Part shown: positions 25,387 through 34,703 of the stretch, in pieces | How the letters are laid out: every line of letters starts with the position of its first letter | How positions within the stretch are numbered: the stretch's first letter is position 1 | Origin: Chloroflexota bacterium | Lineage (GTDB): Bacteria > Chloroflexota > Anaerolineae > SpSt-313 | Assembly (NCBI GenBank): GCA_029553955.1 | Contig: JAKPJZ010000233.1 | Span: 1 to 64,000 of the forward strand | Length of the DNA stretch: 64,000 nucleotides | Direction: 5' to 3' | Made by a program: the position numbers and the translations under genes | Notes under the pieces: generated by a model | Told to the model about the DNA's origin: nothing | The model's database searches: none | Seen by the model: the letters and a program-made list of their open reading frames with translations, nothing else

Positions 25387-26697
25387 ATGGCCAGATACAT
25401 AATCCGCCGGCTGTCGACGATGCTCTTGACGATGCTGCTCGTCTCCGTCGTCGTCTTTGCCATCGCCGAGATCGCCCCAGGCAATGTGGCCCGCAACATC
25501 CTCGGCGCCTATGCGACGCCCGAGCAGGAACGCTCGATGGAGAAGCAACTGGGCCTGCATCGCCCTGTGGCCACTCGCTACGTCTCGTGGCTCCTGGGCT
25601 CCGACTGGCAGGCCCGCAGCCTGGTCGGGCTGCCGCTGCGGGAGATCGTCATCTCGCAGGGCACGGTGCAAGGCTTTCACCAGTGGTGGGCGCAGGACCC
25701 GGAAGGCAACCTGGCACAATGGCTGGTGCAGGGCGAGCACCTGATCAAGCTGGTGCGCCAGAAGGACGGCAGCGTCGTGAAGGTGCCCGACGATGCGTCG
25801 TGGCGCACCGGCGCCGACGGCAGCCATTACTTTTGGGGCATCGACACGGCCAACCACGCCGCGCTGTGGGTGCAGGGCCAGGGCCAGGTCGAGTACCGCC
25901 TCGAGTATTCGGGCTGGATCCAGTCGAGCGATGCCCCGATCGACTATGTGCCGCTGTCGAAGGGGCTGATCCGCGGCGATGCGGGCATCTCGCTGCAATA
26001 CAAGCGCCCTGTCAGCGAGGTCATCGGGCGGAGGATCCAGAACTCGGGCGCCTTGGCCATGCTGGCCTTCCTGGTGGCCATGCCCCTGGGGGTGCTCCTC
26101 GGCCTGATTGCCGGGCTCCACGAGGGCAAACGGCTTGACCGTATCATCTCTCTGGGCGGGCTGATCACCACGGCCTCGCCCGATTTTGCCACCGGCATCA
26201 TCCTGATCATGGTCTTCAGCCTGGGGCTCAAGTGGCTGCCCGGCGCGACCGTATTCACTACTTCGGGCTCGCCGCTCCTCGAGCCGCAGAAGCTGATCCT
26301 GCCCGTATTGACGGCGAGCCTGGTGGAGATTGGTTACATCCTGCGCATCACGCGGGCCAGCGTCGTCGAGGTGATGAACTCGGGCTATGTGCGCACCGCG
26401 ATCCTCAAGGGCATCCCCTACCGCCAGGTGGTGCTGCGCCACGTCCTGCGCAACTCGCTCATGGCCCCGGTGACGGTTATCATGCTGCACGTAAACTGGC
26501 TGATCGGCGGCCTGGTGGTGGTCGAATCGGTCTTTGGCTACCCGGGGCTGGGCAGCTTTGTGCTCAACGCGGCGCTCTACAAGGATGTGTACGCCATCGA
26601 GGCCGGGGCGATGGTGCTGATCGTCCTGGCCGTGGGCACGCAGCTCATCGCCGATATCCTCTACTCGTACCTCAACCCGCGCATCCGGTACTCATAG
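25387..26697 (+). CDS. ABC transporter permease, DppB/OppB type, with internal insertion
   Basis: The 436-aa inner-membrane permease has TM1 at about 10-30 and the remaining helices at 215-430, with the EAA-type loop (GYVRTAILKGIPYRQVVLRHVLRNS). Typical DppB proteins are 300-340 aa. The extra about 120 residues (about 75-190) form a soluble insert between TM1 and TM2 (FHQWWAQDPEGNLAQWLVQG, GADGSHYFWGIDTANHAALW), probably facing outward. It is paired with the second permease 10 nt downstream and the fused ATPase. The insert may dock the binding protein or contribute to substrate recognition. Confidence 0.9.
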   Translation: MARYIIRRLSTMLLTMLLVSVVVFAIAEIAPGNVARNILGAYATPEQERSMEKQLGLHRPVATRYVSWLLGSDWQARSLVGLPLREIVISQGTVQGFHQWWAQDPEGNLAQWLVQGEHLIKLVRQKDGSVVKVPDDASWRTGADGSHYFWGIDTANHAALWVQGQGQVEYRLEYSGWIQSSDAPIDYVPLSKGLIRGDAGISLQYKRPVSEVIGRRIQNSGALAMLAFLVAMPLGVLLGLIAGLHEGKRLDRIISLGGLITTASPDFATGIILIMVFSLGLKWLPGATVFTTSGSPLLEPQKLILPVLTASLVEIGYILRITRASVVEVMNSGYVRTAILKGIPYRQVVLRHVLRNSLMAPVTVIMLHVNWLIGGLVVVESVFGYPGLGSFVLNAALYKDVYAIEAGAMVLIVLAVGTQLIADILYSYLNPRIRYS

Positions 26698-26707
26698 GAG
26701 GAAGCTG

Positions 26708-27631
26708 GTGGAAAGCACAGCCCCAAGCCCGGAGCCCCAGCCGAGCGTAGCGAGGGACAGCGGAGGGACCCCCCGGTTGACCGCTCGCCAGCGCAGCCGG
26801 CAGCGGTTGCAAGAGAGCCTATCGGCCATCGTTGCCTCGCGGGTGGCCATGGTGGGGTTGGTCCTGGTGCTCTTCTGGGTGCTGATCGCCGTCTTGGCGC
26901 CCATCGCCACGGGCTACAACCCGCTGTACCAGGACTATAAGAACCTGGACCAGGCGCCGTCGGCGCAGCACATCCTGGGCACCGATCACATGGGGCGCGA
27001 TGTGTGGTCGCGCGTGGCCTTTGGCGCGCGCACCATCCTCACGCTGGGGCCGATCTCGGTGCTGGTGGCGTTCCTGGTCGGCATCGCCCTGGGGCTGCCG
27101 GCCGGCTACTATGGCGGCTGGCTCGACGAGGCTGTGATGCGCATCCTCGATGCGCTGATGGCTTTTCCGACGATCCTCCTCTATATGATCATCATCTCGG
27201 CCGTCGGCGCTTCGGCGGTGAACGTGGTGATCGCCATCGCCATTGGCGGCGCGCCCGGCATCGCACGGCTCGTGCGCGCCCTGACGATGGACATCCGCAG
27301 CCGCGAGTACGTGGCCGCCGCCAAGCTGCGAGGCGACAGCGACGCGGCGATCATGGTGCGCGAGATCCTGCCCAACTGCCGTGGCCCACTGATCATCGAC
27401 TTTTTGCTGCGCATGGGCTACGCCGCCTTTTACATCGGCACGCTGGGCTTCCTGGGGTTGGGCCTGCGCCCGCCGACGCCCGATTGGGGCGCCATGGTGC
27501 AGGAGGGTCACGGCCGCATGACGACCAACATCTGGCCCGTGCTCGCGGCTACCGTCGCCATCGTCACCCTGGTCATCGGCCTGAACCTGTTCGCCGATGG
27601 GGTGCGCGAAGAGAGCATGCGCTACCAGTAA
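26708..27631 (+). CDS. ABC transporter permease, DppC/OppC type
   Basis: The 307-aa permease is the partner of the preceding one. After a hydrophilic N-terminus come TM1 (about 42-62), a short GTDHMGRDVWSRVAFGART motif characteristic of DppC, and five more helices with the EAA loop (REYVAAAKLRGDSDAAIMVREILPN). The start is GTG at 26708, 7 nt after GGAGG. Spacing of 10 nt to the upstream gene shows one operon. Confidence 0.93.
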   Translation: MESTAPSPEPQPSVARDSGGTPRLTARQRSRQRLQESLSAIVASRVAMVGLVLVLFWVLIAVLAPIATGYNPLYQDYKNLDQAPSAQHILGTDHMGRDVWSRVAFGARTILTLGPISVLVAFLVGIALGLPAGYYGGWLDEAVMRILDALMAFPTILLYMIIISAVGASAVNVVIAIAIGGAPGIARLVRALTMDIRSREYVAAAKLRGDSDAAIMVREILPNCRGPLIIDFLLRMGYAAFYIGTLGFLGLGLRPPTPDWGAMVQEGHGRMTTNIWPVLAATVAIVTLVIGLNLFADGVREESMRYQ

Positions 27632-27728
27632 TGCGTGATACGTGAGGCGTAATACGTGATGCGTGACGCGCACTACGTGTTACGCATCACGCATCACGTA
27701 TCACGCATTACGCATCACGCCTCACGTG
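27630..27728. repeat. ACGC(A/G)T-type short repeats forming an inverted array
   Basis: Units such as ATGCGTG, ATACGTG and GCGTAAT on the left half are mirrored by TTACGCATC, ACGTATC and CACGCATTACGCATC on the right, so the about 100-bp array can fold on itself. It lies between the permease and ATPase genes. Confidence 0.85.
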
Positions 27729-27740
27729 TCGGAGGACCCT

Positions 27741-29831
27741 ATGAGCGATACGCCCATCCTGGCCGTGAAGCATCTGGCCATCACCTACAAAACGCGCAAG
27801 CGCGACATCCAGGCCGTGCGCGATGTGTCCTTCGAGATCTATGAGGGCGAGAACCTCGGCCTAGTGGGCGAGTCGGGCTGCGGCAAGAGCACCGTGGCCT
27901 ACTCGGTGGTCAACTTTTTGGGGCCCAATGGGCGTGTGGCCGGCGGCGAGATCCTCTTCAAGGGCCAGCAGCTTCGTGGGCGCTCGGAGAGCGAGTTGCG
28001 CCGGCTGCGCGGTGCCGATATCTCGATGGTGTACCAGGAGCCAATGTCGGCACTCAACCCGACGATGCGCATCGACGACCAGTTGGCCGAAGGGCTGATT
28101 GCCCACCGCGGCCTTTCCAAGAAGGAGGCGCGCCGCGAATGCCTGGCGGCGCTCGAGCGTGTCTACATGCCCGATGTCGAGGGCGTCATGCGCCGCTACC
28201 CGCACCAGCTCTCGGGTGGGCAGCAGCAGCGCGTGCTCATCGCCATGGCCATGCTCAACAACCCGACCCTGCTGATTATGGACGAGCCGACCACGGCGCT
28301 CGATGTGACGGTCGAGGCGGCGGTGCTCGATCTGATCGCCGAGCTGAAAGCCAGGTACCGCACGGCGACGCTCTACATCAGCCACAACCTTGGCGTCGTG
28401 GCCCGCATCTCCGACAAGGTGGCCGTGATGTATGCCGGCGAGGTGGTCGAGTCTGCCCCCACCACCGAGATCTTCCAGCGGCCCATGCACCCCTATACCG
28501 CCGGGCTGATGCGCTGCCTGCCCGACGTCGACGCGCCCAAGGGCACGCGCCAGCTCGTGCCCATCCCGGGCCAGGTGCCCCGGCCCGACTGCATTCCAGC
28601 CGGCTGCGTCTTTGAGCCCCGCTGCGAGCACCGGCGGCCGGAGTGTGCCGCCGAGCGGCCGCAGTTGGCTCAGTTCGGCAGCGGCCATTGGGTGCGCTGT
28701 CTGCGGGCTGCCGAGGGAGCGCTGGCAGAGAGACCTGACAGGCCTTTCCGAGACCTGTCAGGTCTCTCCTCGGCCAAGGCGCCCGAGCCCGTGCTCGATG
28801 CCCAGCACGTCAGGGTCTACTATGCCGTGCCCTTCCAGACAGTGGGCGGGCTGGTGGGTCTAGAGAAGCGCCGCTACGTGCGCGCCGTCGACGACGTCAG
28901 CCTCACGGTGCGCCGCGGCCGCACCCTGGGCATCGTGGGCGAATCGGGCTGCGGCAAGAGCACGCTGGCCCGCGCCATCGTGGGCCTCGAGCCCCTGCAC
29001 GAAGGCCGGCTGCAGTTCCTGGGCGTCGACGTCTCGCGCCCACTGCGCAAGCGCAGCCTGGCGAGCATCCGCGAGCTGCAGATGGTCTTCCAGGACCCCA
29101 ACGGCGTGCTCAACCCATCCTACTGTGTGGGCGAGCAGATTGCGGCCTCTCTCAAGCGCTTCAAGGCTTGCACCCCCGGGTCGAGATTGGAGGCTCGGCC
29201 CGCAGGGGTGGTGCCGGCCGACGATGTGTACGGCGAAGTGGTGCGCCTGCTGAACGCCGTCAAGCTCAATGAAGAGTATTACTACCGCCTGCCGCGCCAA
29301 CTGAGCGGGGGCGAGAAGCAACGCGTGGGCATTGCGCGTGCCATCGCGTCGAACCCCAGCATGGTCGTCTGCGACGAGCCGGTCTCGGCCCTCGACGTCT
29401 CGGTGCAGGCTGCGGTGCTCACGCTGCTCCAGGAGATCCAGCAGCAGAAAAGCACGACCATGATCCTTATCTCGCACGATCTGAGCGCGGTGCGCTTCTT
29501 CTCAGACGATGTGGCGGTGATGTACCTGGGGCGCATCGTCGAGTGGGGCCCCTGCGAGGCGATCTACCGGCCGCCGAACCATCCGTACACAACGGCGCTG
29601 CTGGCGGCCGTGCCCCGGCCCGACCCCACGCTGCCGCCCAATCACATCCGCCTCAGTGGGCTCGTGCCCAGCGCCGTGAACCCGCCGGATGGCTGCCGCT
29701 TCCATACCCGCTGCCCGTTCAAGATCGGCGAGTTGTGCGAGCGTGAGGCGCCACCCGAGCGCGACCTGGGGCAGGGGCACCACATCTGCTGCCACCTGGC
29801 GCCGGAGCGGTTGCAGGAGATCAAGCCGTAG
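27741..29831 (+). CDS. Fused double ABC ATPase (DppD-DppF type)
   Basis: The 696-aa protein contains two complete ATPase domains. Domain 1 has Walker [10 protein letters not shown] near residue 43, signature LSGGQQQR and Walker [13 protein letters not shown]; domain 2 has Walker [10 protein letters not shown] near 400 and signature LSGGEKQR. Each is followed by the cysteine-containing oligopeptide-type C-terminal extension ([30 protein letters not shown]), which in relatives can bind a [4Fe-4S] cluster. These are usually two proteins (DppD and DppF). The linker (about 325-350) is encoded by a family A palindrome. The ATG at 27741 follows GGAGG. It energises the two permeases above. Confidence 0.93.
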   Translation: MSDTPILAVKHLAITYKTRKRDIQAVRDVSFEIYEGENLGLVGESGCGKSTVAYSVVNFLGPNGRVAGGEILFKGQQLRGRSESELRRLRGADISMVYQEPMSALNPTMRIDDQLAEGLIAHRGLSKKEARRECLAALERVYMPDVEGVMRRYPHQLSGGQQQRVLIAMAMLNNPTLLIMDEPTTALDVTVEAAVLDLIAELKARYRTATLYISHNLGVVARISDKVAVMYAGEVVESAPTTEIFQRPMHPYTAGLMRCLPDVDAPKGTRQLVPIPGQVPRPDCIPAGCVFEPRCEHRRPECAAERPQLAQFGSGHWVRCLRAAEGALAERPDRPFRDLSGLSSAKAPEPVLDAQHVRVYYAVPFQTVGGLVGLEKRRYVRAVDDVSLTVRRGRTLGIVGESGCGKSTLARAIVGLEPLHEGRLQFLGVDVSRPLRKRSLASIRELQMVFQDPNGVLNPSYCVGEQIAASLKRFKACTPGSRLEARPAGVVPADDVYGEVVRLLNAVKLNEEYYYRLPRQLSGGEKQRVGIARAIASNPSMVVCDEPVSALDVSVQAAVLTLLQEIQQQKSTTMILISHDLSAVRFFSDDVAVMYLGRIVEWGPCEAIYRPPNHPYTTALLAAVPRPDPTLPPNHIRLSGLVPSAVNPPDGCRFHTRCPFKIGELCEREAPPERDLGQGHHICCHLAPERLQEIKP
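28728..28768. repeat. Family A palindrome inside the ATPase fusion linker
   Basis: GAGAGACCTGACAGG (28728-28742) and CCTGTCAGGTCTCTC (28754-28768) are perfect 15-bp inverted arms. Read in frame they encode [14 protein letters not shown] between the two ATPase domains. Confidence 0.93.
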
Positions 29832-29927
29832 TGCTGTCGCTCAGCCATACGCGATACGTCAATTCGACCGGCCGCCAGAAGGCGACTGGCGAGAGATGCC
29901 GTCAGGCATCTATCTATGCTGCACAGA

Positions 29928-30066
29928 GGCCCCCCTACCGTTCCCCCGTCGCGGGGGAATTGGGCTGGCTTCCGCTCGCCGGACCGACGTGTTGCCGTTT
30001 GCCAAAGGGACCAGCGCTCGGTCACGCAACCATATTCCCCCGCGACGGGGGAACGGTAGGGGGGCC
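29928..30066. mobile_element. Element E inner inverted repeat (about 139 bp)
   Basis: GGCCCCCCTACCGTTCCCCC and its complement are the inverted ends, with the CCCCCGTCGCGGGGG core in each arm. To the right (to about 30155) the sequence continues with a diverged version of the element arm seen at 57-166. The 386-bp gap 29832-30217 has no other feature besides the start of the next gene. Confidence 0.8.
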
Positions 30067-30217
30067 CTGCCCGCAGTGAAATGGGCTCACCTGTCGGCAG
30101 CGGCGCCGACTGGACCAAGGCTTTGCCCGAAAGCGAACACTGCCCGCCCGGGGGCGAAACTCGTGGCTCAGGCGCCGCAGAGCACGCGACCACCGACCAC
30201 TGTTGAGGAGACTACTG

Positions 30218-31462
30218 ATGCAGAGCGAAAAGCCGTTCTTCATGCGCGACCACTGGGAGTACGATCCTGAAGCCAAACCACGCCCCCGCGCCGACCGCCG
30301 CCTGGGGCTCAGCACGCGGGCGTTGCATGCCGGGTTCCACCCGCTGAGGGACGTGGCCCAATTCCGCTCCTTTGTGCCGCCCATCGTCCAGTCGATGACC
30401 TACCCCTATGAGTGCTTTGACAAGTTCCCCGATTACATCTATGGTCGCAGCAAGACGCCGACGGTGAGCGTGCTCGAAGAACGCCTGGCTGCGCTCGAAG
30501 GCGGCGAGGCCTGCGTGACCGCGAGCTCGGGTTCGCAGGCGCTGTTCAACCTGATCTTTACCATGGCCCGGCCGGGCGACAATATCGTGACCTCGCTGCA
30601 TGTCTTTGGCGAGGGCTACAAACAGGCGGCAACCATCTTTCCCGAGCGCTGCCACGTCACCTTCCGCTTTGTGTCGGACCCGGCCGACCCCAAGTGCTGG
30701 GAGGCCGCCATCGACGAGCGCACGCGTCTGGTGTGGGTCGAGACGCCCTCCAACCCCTGCCTCTTTGTCACCGACATTGCTGCCGTAGCCGCGGTGGCCC
30801 ATGCCCACGGCGCGCCCCTGCTCGTCGACAATACCACGGCCACCGCGGCGCTGCAAAAGCCGCTGGAGCTGGGCGCCGACATTATCCTGCTGTCGCTGAC
30901 CAAGTTCCTGGCGGGCAATGCGACGGTGCTCGGCGGGGCCATCGTCGGGCCAGAGGCGCTGGTCGAAGACATCCGCTGGAACACCACCGAGTTCGTCGGT
31001 GCCATTCTGCAGCCCTTCGAGGCCTGGCTGATGCTGCAGTACATAGAGACCCTCACCCTGCGCATGGAGCGGCACAGCGCCAACGCGCACAAGGTCGCCG
31101 AGTTCCTGGCGCGGCACCCCAAGGTGCAGCACGTCAACTATCCCGGCCTGCCCGATCATCCGCAGCGCATGCTGGCGCAGCGGCAGATGGAGGCTGGCGG
31201 CGGGCTGCTCTCCTTTGTGGTGCCCGGCGGCATGAAGGGCGCGGCGAAGGTGATGGACAGCGTGCAACTCGTGGTCCATGCCGTCACGTTCGGCACGAGC
31301 CGCACCATCTGCATGCACCCGCCCACGATCACCCACGAGCACCTGACTCCCGAGGAACGTGCGGCGGCGGGCATCGACGATGGCCTGATCCGGCTCTCGG
31401 TTGGGCTCGAAGACCCCGAGGACATTATCGCCGACCTTGACCAGGCGCTGGCCAGGCTGTAA
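30218..31462 (+). CDS. Cys/Met-metabolism PLP enzyme (C-S lyase / sulfhydrylase family)
   Basis: The 414-aa protein is a fold-type I PLP enzyme of the cystathionine gamma-synthase/methionine gamma-lyase group. Evidence: YGRSKTPTVSVLEERLAALEGGEACVTASSGSQALF, the aspartate-containing VDNTTATAALQKPLELGADI, and the PLP lysine in SLTKFLAGN (about residue 228). Members cleave C-S bonds or replace gamma substituents. The ATG at 30218 follows GAGGAG by 7 nt. In this cluster it may process a sulfur or amino-acid product of demethylation; the exact reaction cannot be read from the sequence. Confidence 0.9.
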   Translation: MQSEKPFFMRDHWEYDPEAKPRPRADRRLGLSTRALHAGFHPLRDVAQFRSFVPPIVQSMTYPYECFDKFPDYIYGRSKTPTVSVLEERLAALEGGEACVTASSGSQALFNLIFTMARPGDNIVTSLHVFGEGYKQAATIFPERCHVTFRFVSDPADPKCWEAAIDERTRLVWVETPSNPCLFVTDIAAVAAVAHAHGAPLLVDNTTATAALQKPLELGADIILLSLTKFLAGNATVLGGAIVGPEALVEDIRWNTTEFVGAILQPFEAWLMLQYIETLTLRMERHSANAHKVAEFLARHPKVQHVNYPGLPDHPQRMLAQRQMEAGGGLLSFVVPGGMKGAAKVMDSVQLVVHAVTFGTSRTICMHPPTITHEHLTPEERAAAGIDDGLIRLSVGLEDPEDIIADLDQALARL

Positions 31463-31463
31463 A

Positions 31464-32753
31464 ATGGGCACCCTGCGCGACGAGCTGCGGGCGCGGCTGA
31501 GCGTGCCGGCGCGGCATCTGGATGCGGTCAACGCCGTGCTGCTCGATGTGGGCTCGCAGCCGGTCAACGACATGCTCGATGTAGTGGCCCGCTACGGCAC
31601 GCCGGAGGAGATCAATCGCCAGGCCGCCGCCGCGCGGCAGCTCCCGGCCCTCCTCAAGTGTGTCGAGAAGACGCGCCCCGAGCATCTGGCCGACTTGAAA
31701 TGGCTGGCCGAGGCGCGCGACCGTGGCGCGTTTGTCGGCGTGGCCGACTATCGGCGCCGGGTGCTGGGTGCGGAGGCCGGCGGCCTGGCGTTCGATGAAG
31801 CGCATGCCGTCACACTCGAGATCAGCGCCTGCCAGTACTTTTCCTGGGTGATCGAGGCCGCCTGCTGGGCGCTCGAGCATGGTGGGCTCATGCCGGGCCG
31901 CTTTATCCGCGTGCGCAAGATGAAGGAGCAGGAGGCCGACGGCGATCTGCCGGCCTTTGCGGCGGCCATGCAGATCATCGGCGCCAGTTGCGTGGAGCAG
32001 CCCGACACACGGGGCATCGATGGCTCCAACATCCACCTCGGCGGCGCCGATACCATCATCGGCTACATGGGCGGCGTGGGCCAGCCCAACGACTATCCGC
32101 TGAGATGGCTCGACGAGTACCTATACTACTATACTCACTATGGCGTGCGCGAGGTCCTGAACCTCAACCCGGGCACGATCCTCCTGGGCTGCCTGCTGCA
32201 CCGGCTGGGCGTGGACATCGAGTTCAAGGTCTCCGTCATTGTGGGCAACGACAACCCGTTCTCGGCGCTGTGGACTCTGCTCACGGCCCGGCTCCTGGCC
32301 CGCGATGACGGTTCGACGAGCCTGGCCGGCCTCAACTGGAGCAACTCGACCGACAACGAGACCATCGCGATCGCCGACCGGCTAAGGCGCGCCCTGGGTT
32401 TTGAACGACAGGTGCGTTTTGAGTATCATGTGACGCAGACGTGGGGCGGCATCGTCGTGCAGCCGTTCATCCGGCGCGATGAGCTGGTCGACCTGGCCGG
32501 CCGCGTCGGCAATATCTCGGCCAAGCATGAGGGGGGCGACCCCGAGGTCGAACAGGCCCGCGAGCGCCGTTCGGACATTCGCGACTATTACCGCGACCGG
32601 GCCGAGATCGTCGCCGCCGGCGATTGGGAGCCCATGACCCTCAACTTTATCGACAAGCTGGAGGCCCTCAACCGCACGGCCCGCGCGCTGACCGAGCACG
32701 GCCTGGCTTTTGTTGCGGCGCCCAGGCTGCACCATCAGGCCGCGAGGCCATGA
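31464..32753 (+). CDS. Uncharacterised cytosolic protein in the methyltransferase cluster
   Basis: The 429-aa protein has no signal or TM segment. Its conserved-looking blocks include MKEQEADGDLPAFAAAMQIIG, GGADTIIGYMGGVGQPNDYPLRW, YTHYGVREVLNLNPGTILLGC and NPFSALWTLLTARLLARDDG, with an alternating strand/helix feel like a TIM barrel. I do not recognise the family. It begins two bases after the PLP lyase stop and its own TGA overlaps the dehydratase ATG (ATGA), so it is firmly part of this pathway. It may be an isomerase, mutase or lyase; nothing more is supported. Confidence 0.85.
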   Translation: MGTLRDELRARLSVPARHLDAVNAVLLDVGSQPVNDMLDVVARYGTPEEINRQAAAARQLPALLKCVEKTRPEHLADLKWLAEARDRGAFVGVADYRRRVLGAEAGGLAFDEAHAVTLEISACQYFSWVIEAACWALEHGGLMPGRFIRVRKMKEQEADGDLPAFAAAMQIIGASCVEQPDTRGIDGSNIHLGGADTIIGYMGGVGQPNDYPLRWLDEYLYYYTHYGVREVLNLNPGTILLGCLLHRLGVDIEFKVSVIVGNDNPFSALWTLLTARLLARDDGSTSLAGLNWSNSTDNETIAIADRLRRALGFERQVRFEYHVTQTWGGIVVQPFIRRDELVDLAGRVGNISAKHEGGDPEVEQARERRSDIRDYYRDRAEIVAAGDWEPMTLNFIDKLEALNRTARALTEHGLAFVAAPRLHHQAARP

Positions 32754-33715
32754 CGAGACTCGAGGCGGTCACGCTGGCCGAAATCCAGGCGGCGCAGCGG
32801 CGCCTGGCCGCCACGGCCCTGCGCACGCCGCTCGTACAGCTCAACGTGGAGGACGCGCCCGCCGAGATTTGGCTCAAGCTGGAGAACCTGCAGCCGGTAG
32901 GGTCGTTCAAGATCCGTGGCGCCAGCAACGCCATGCTGGCTATGGACCCGGCCGAGCTGCAGCGTGGGGTGTGGACGGCGAGCGCCGGCAACATGGCGCA
33001 GGGCGTGGCCTGGCAGGCGCGGCGGCTGGGCGTGCCCTGTACCGTCATCGCGCCCGACGACGCCCCGGCGGTCAAGCTGGCGGCCATCCGGCGGCTGGGC
33101 GCGCAGGTCAGGCAGGTGCCGTTCACCGCGTACCAGGCCATCCAGCGCACTCGGCGCGCCAACGGTGTGGCGGGGCGCCTCATCCACCCCTTCGCCGACC
33201 CTTCGGTGATGGCGGGCAACGGCACCATCGCCCTCGAGATCCTCGAGGACCTGCCTGATGTGGAAGCCGTGGTGGCGCCCTACGGCGGCGGTGGCCTGAG
33301 CTGCGGCCTCGCCGCGGCCGTGCGCGCGCTAAGGCCCGGCGTGCGGGTCTATGGAGCCGAAGTAGAGACTGGAGCGCCGCTGGCGGCGTCGTTGGCGGCC
33401 GGGCACCCGGTGGTGACCGGCTATCGGGCCAGCTTTGTCTCGGGGATTGGGGCGCCGTTCGTCTTCCCTGAGATGTGGCCGCTGGCCAGCCGGCTGCTCG
33501 ACGGCTCGCTGGTGGCCACGCTGGCCGAAGTGGCCGGCGCCATCAAGCTCATGGCGGAGCGCAACCACCTCATCGCCGAGGGTGCTGCGGCGGTGCCCGT
33601 GGCCGCGGCGCTGGCCGGCCGGGCCGGGCGGGGCAGAGTGGTATGCGTCGTCACCGGCGGCAATATCGATAGTGGGCAGTTGCTCCAGGCCCTACAGGGG
33701 CGTGTGCCTGAGTAA
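32750..33715 (+). CDS. Threonine/serine dehydratase-like PLP enzyme
   Basis: The 321-aa fold-type II PLP enzyme has the PLP lysine in VGSFKIRGASNAM (about residue 54), SAGNMAQGVAWQARRLG and the phosphate-binding glycine loop APYGGGGLSCG. There is no ACT domain, so it is a catabolic-type dehydratase, or a hydroxyaspartate or similar ammonia-lyase. The ATG overlaps the preceding stop by four bases. Confidence 0.9.
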   Translation: MTRLEAVTLAEIQAAQRRLAATALRTPLVQLNVEDAPAEIWLKLENLQPVGSFKIRGASNAMLAMDPAELQRGVWTASAGNMAQGVAWQARRLGVPCTVIAPDDAPAVKLAAIRRLGAQVRQVPFTAYQAIQRTRRANGVAGRLIHPFADPSVMAGNGTIALEILEDLPDVEAVVAPYGGGGLSCGLAAAVRALRPGVRVYGAEVETGAPLAASLAAGHPVVTGYRASFVSGIGAPFVFPEMWPLASRLLDGSLVATLAEVAGAIKLMAERNHLIAEGAAAVPVAAALAGRAGRGRVVCVVTGGNIDSGQLLQALQGRVPE

Positions 33716-33792
33716 CACAACTGCACATGACCGCAGAGCCGCCGCATCCGGGTGTTACGGCTCGTATACAACCGGAACGGAACCCTTATGGT

Positions 33793-33876
33793 GGGTTTTG
33801 GTGGGTTGGTTGGCCCTGCCGGCTGCCCCTGGCGCGCCAGGAGCAGCCGGCAGGGCCAACCAACCCACCAAAACCC
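33793..33876. repeat. 84-bp palindrome, family B
   Basis: GGGTTTTGGTGGGTTGGTTG... and its complement meet at GGCGCGCC, with one mismatch in the arms near the centre (CCCCTGG/CCAGGAG). Compared with 17900-17987, the middle (GGCCCTGCCGGCTGCCCCTGG) is the same but the outer arms differ. Confidence 0.93.
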
Positions 33877-33899
33877 CCTGCAGTAGAACGGAACCGTGA

Positions 33900-34685
33900 A
33901 TGTACCAGGGTCGAGATTCAGGGATCGGCTTCATCAAGGCGCGGCTGGGGCGCTCGTGCTACGGCATGGGGCTTGGCATCATCATCCTCGATGACGTCTA
34001 CCCCGGCTTCCCCGGCGATGTGCGCAACGCCAGCGCCTTTCCCTTCCCCATCCAGTACGAGATCGCCCGCGGCGTCGATATCTTCAAGCTGGTAGTGGAG
34101 GACGACAAGTCACCCTGCCTGGCGCCGGTGCGCCAGGCGGCGCTGAACCTGGAGCGCATGGGCTGCCGTGCCATCGCCGCCGAGTGCGGCTACTTTGCCT
34201 ACTTTCAGCGCGAGATCGCGGCCAGCGTGCGCCTGCCGGTCTTCATGTCGAGCCTGCTACAAGTACCCATGGCGCAGCAGCTCGTGGGGCCCGAGCGCGT
34301 GGTCGGCATCTTGATGGCCAACGCGCACTATCTCACGCCGCAGCACCTCGAAGCGGTGGGCATCGCGCCGGGCTCGAACTATGTGGTCGGCGACGCCATG
34401 TCGGCGGGCACATGCCGCGAGTTCGACCACCTGTGGACGCAGGGGCGGCGCAGCGACCCGCCCGCGGCCGACTATGCGCGTGCCGAGGCCGAGTTCCTCG
34501 AGGTGGCGACCGATTTCGCCCGCCGGCACCCGAACATGGGCGCACTGGTGCTCGAGTGCACCGGCTTCTCGCCCTTTGCGCGCGCCCTGCAGCGCGAGGT
34601 CGACCTGCCCATCCTGAGCTGGGGCACGCTGCTCGACTATGCCTATGCGGTGGCCGTGCACCGTGACTACTATGGGCACGTCTAG
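33900..34685 (+). CDS. Asp/Glu/hydantoin racemase-family protein
   Basis: The 261-aa protein resembles the aspartate/glutamate racemase superfamily, with a cysteine in each half-site: AAECGYFAYF (first half) and LECTGFSPFA (second half), the spacing expected for a two-base racemase or isomerase. It is cytosolic. No good ribosome site precedes the ATG at 33900, just after the palindrome; an internal ATG at codon 23 is possible but would remove the first beta strand. It is located between the dehydratase and the second methyltransferase, which suggests a D/L amino acid or hydantoin-like intermediate. Confidence 0.82.
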   Translation: MYQGRDSGIGFIKARLGRSCYGMGLGIIILDDVYPGFPGDVRNASAFPFPIQYEIARGVDIFKLVVEDDKSPCLAPVRQAALNLERMGCRAIAAECGYFAYFQREIAASVRLPVFMSSLLQVPMAQQLVGPERVVGILMANAHYLTPQHLEAVGIAPGSNYVVGDAMSAGTCREFDHLWTQGRRSDPPAADYARAEAEFLEVATDFARRHPNMGALVLECTGFSPFARALQREVDLPILSWGTLLDYAYAVAVHRDYYGHV

Positions 34686-34703
34686 GACCAGGAGTGTGAA
34701 TGC

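Noticed and set aside
29832-30217. Small protein gene between the ATPase and the PLP enzyme
   Set aside because: Short frames here translate repeat DNA of element E and lack ribosome sites.
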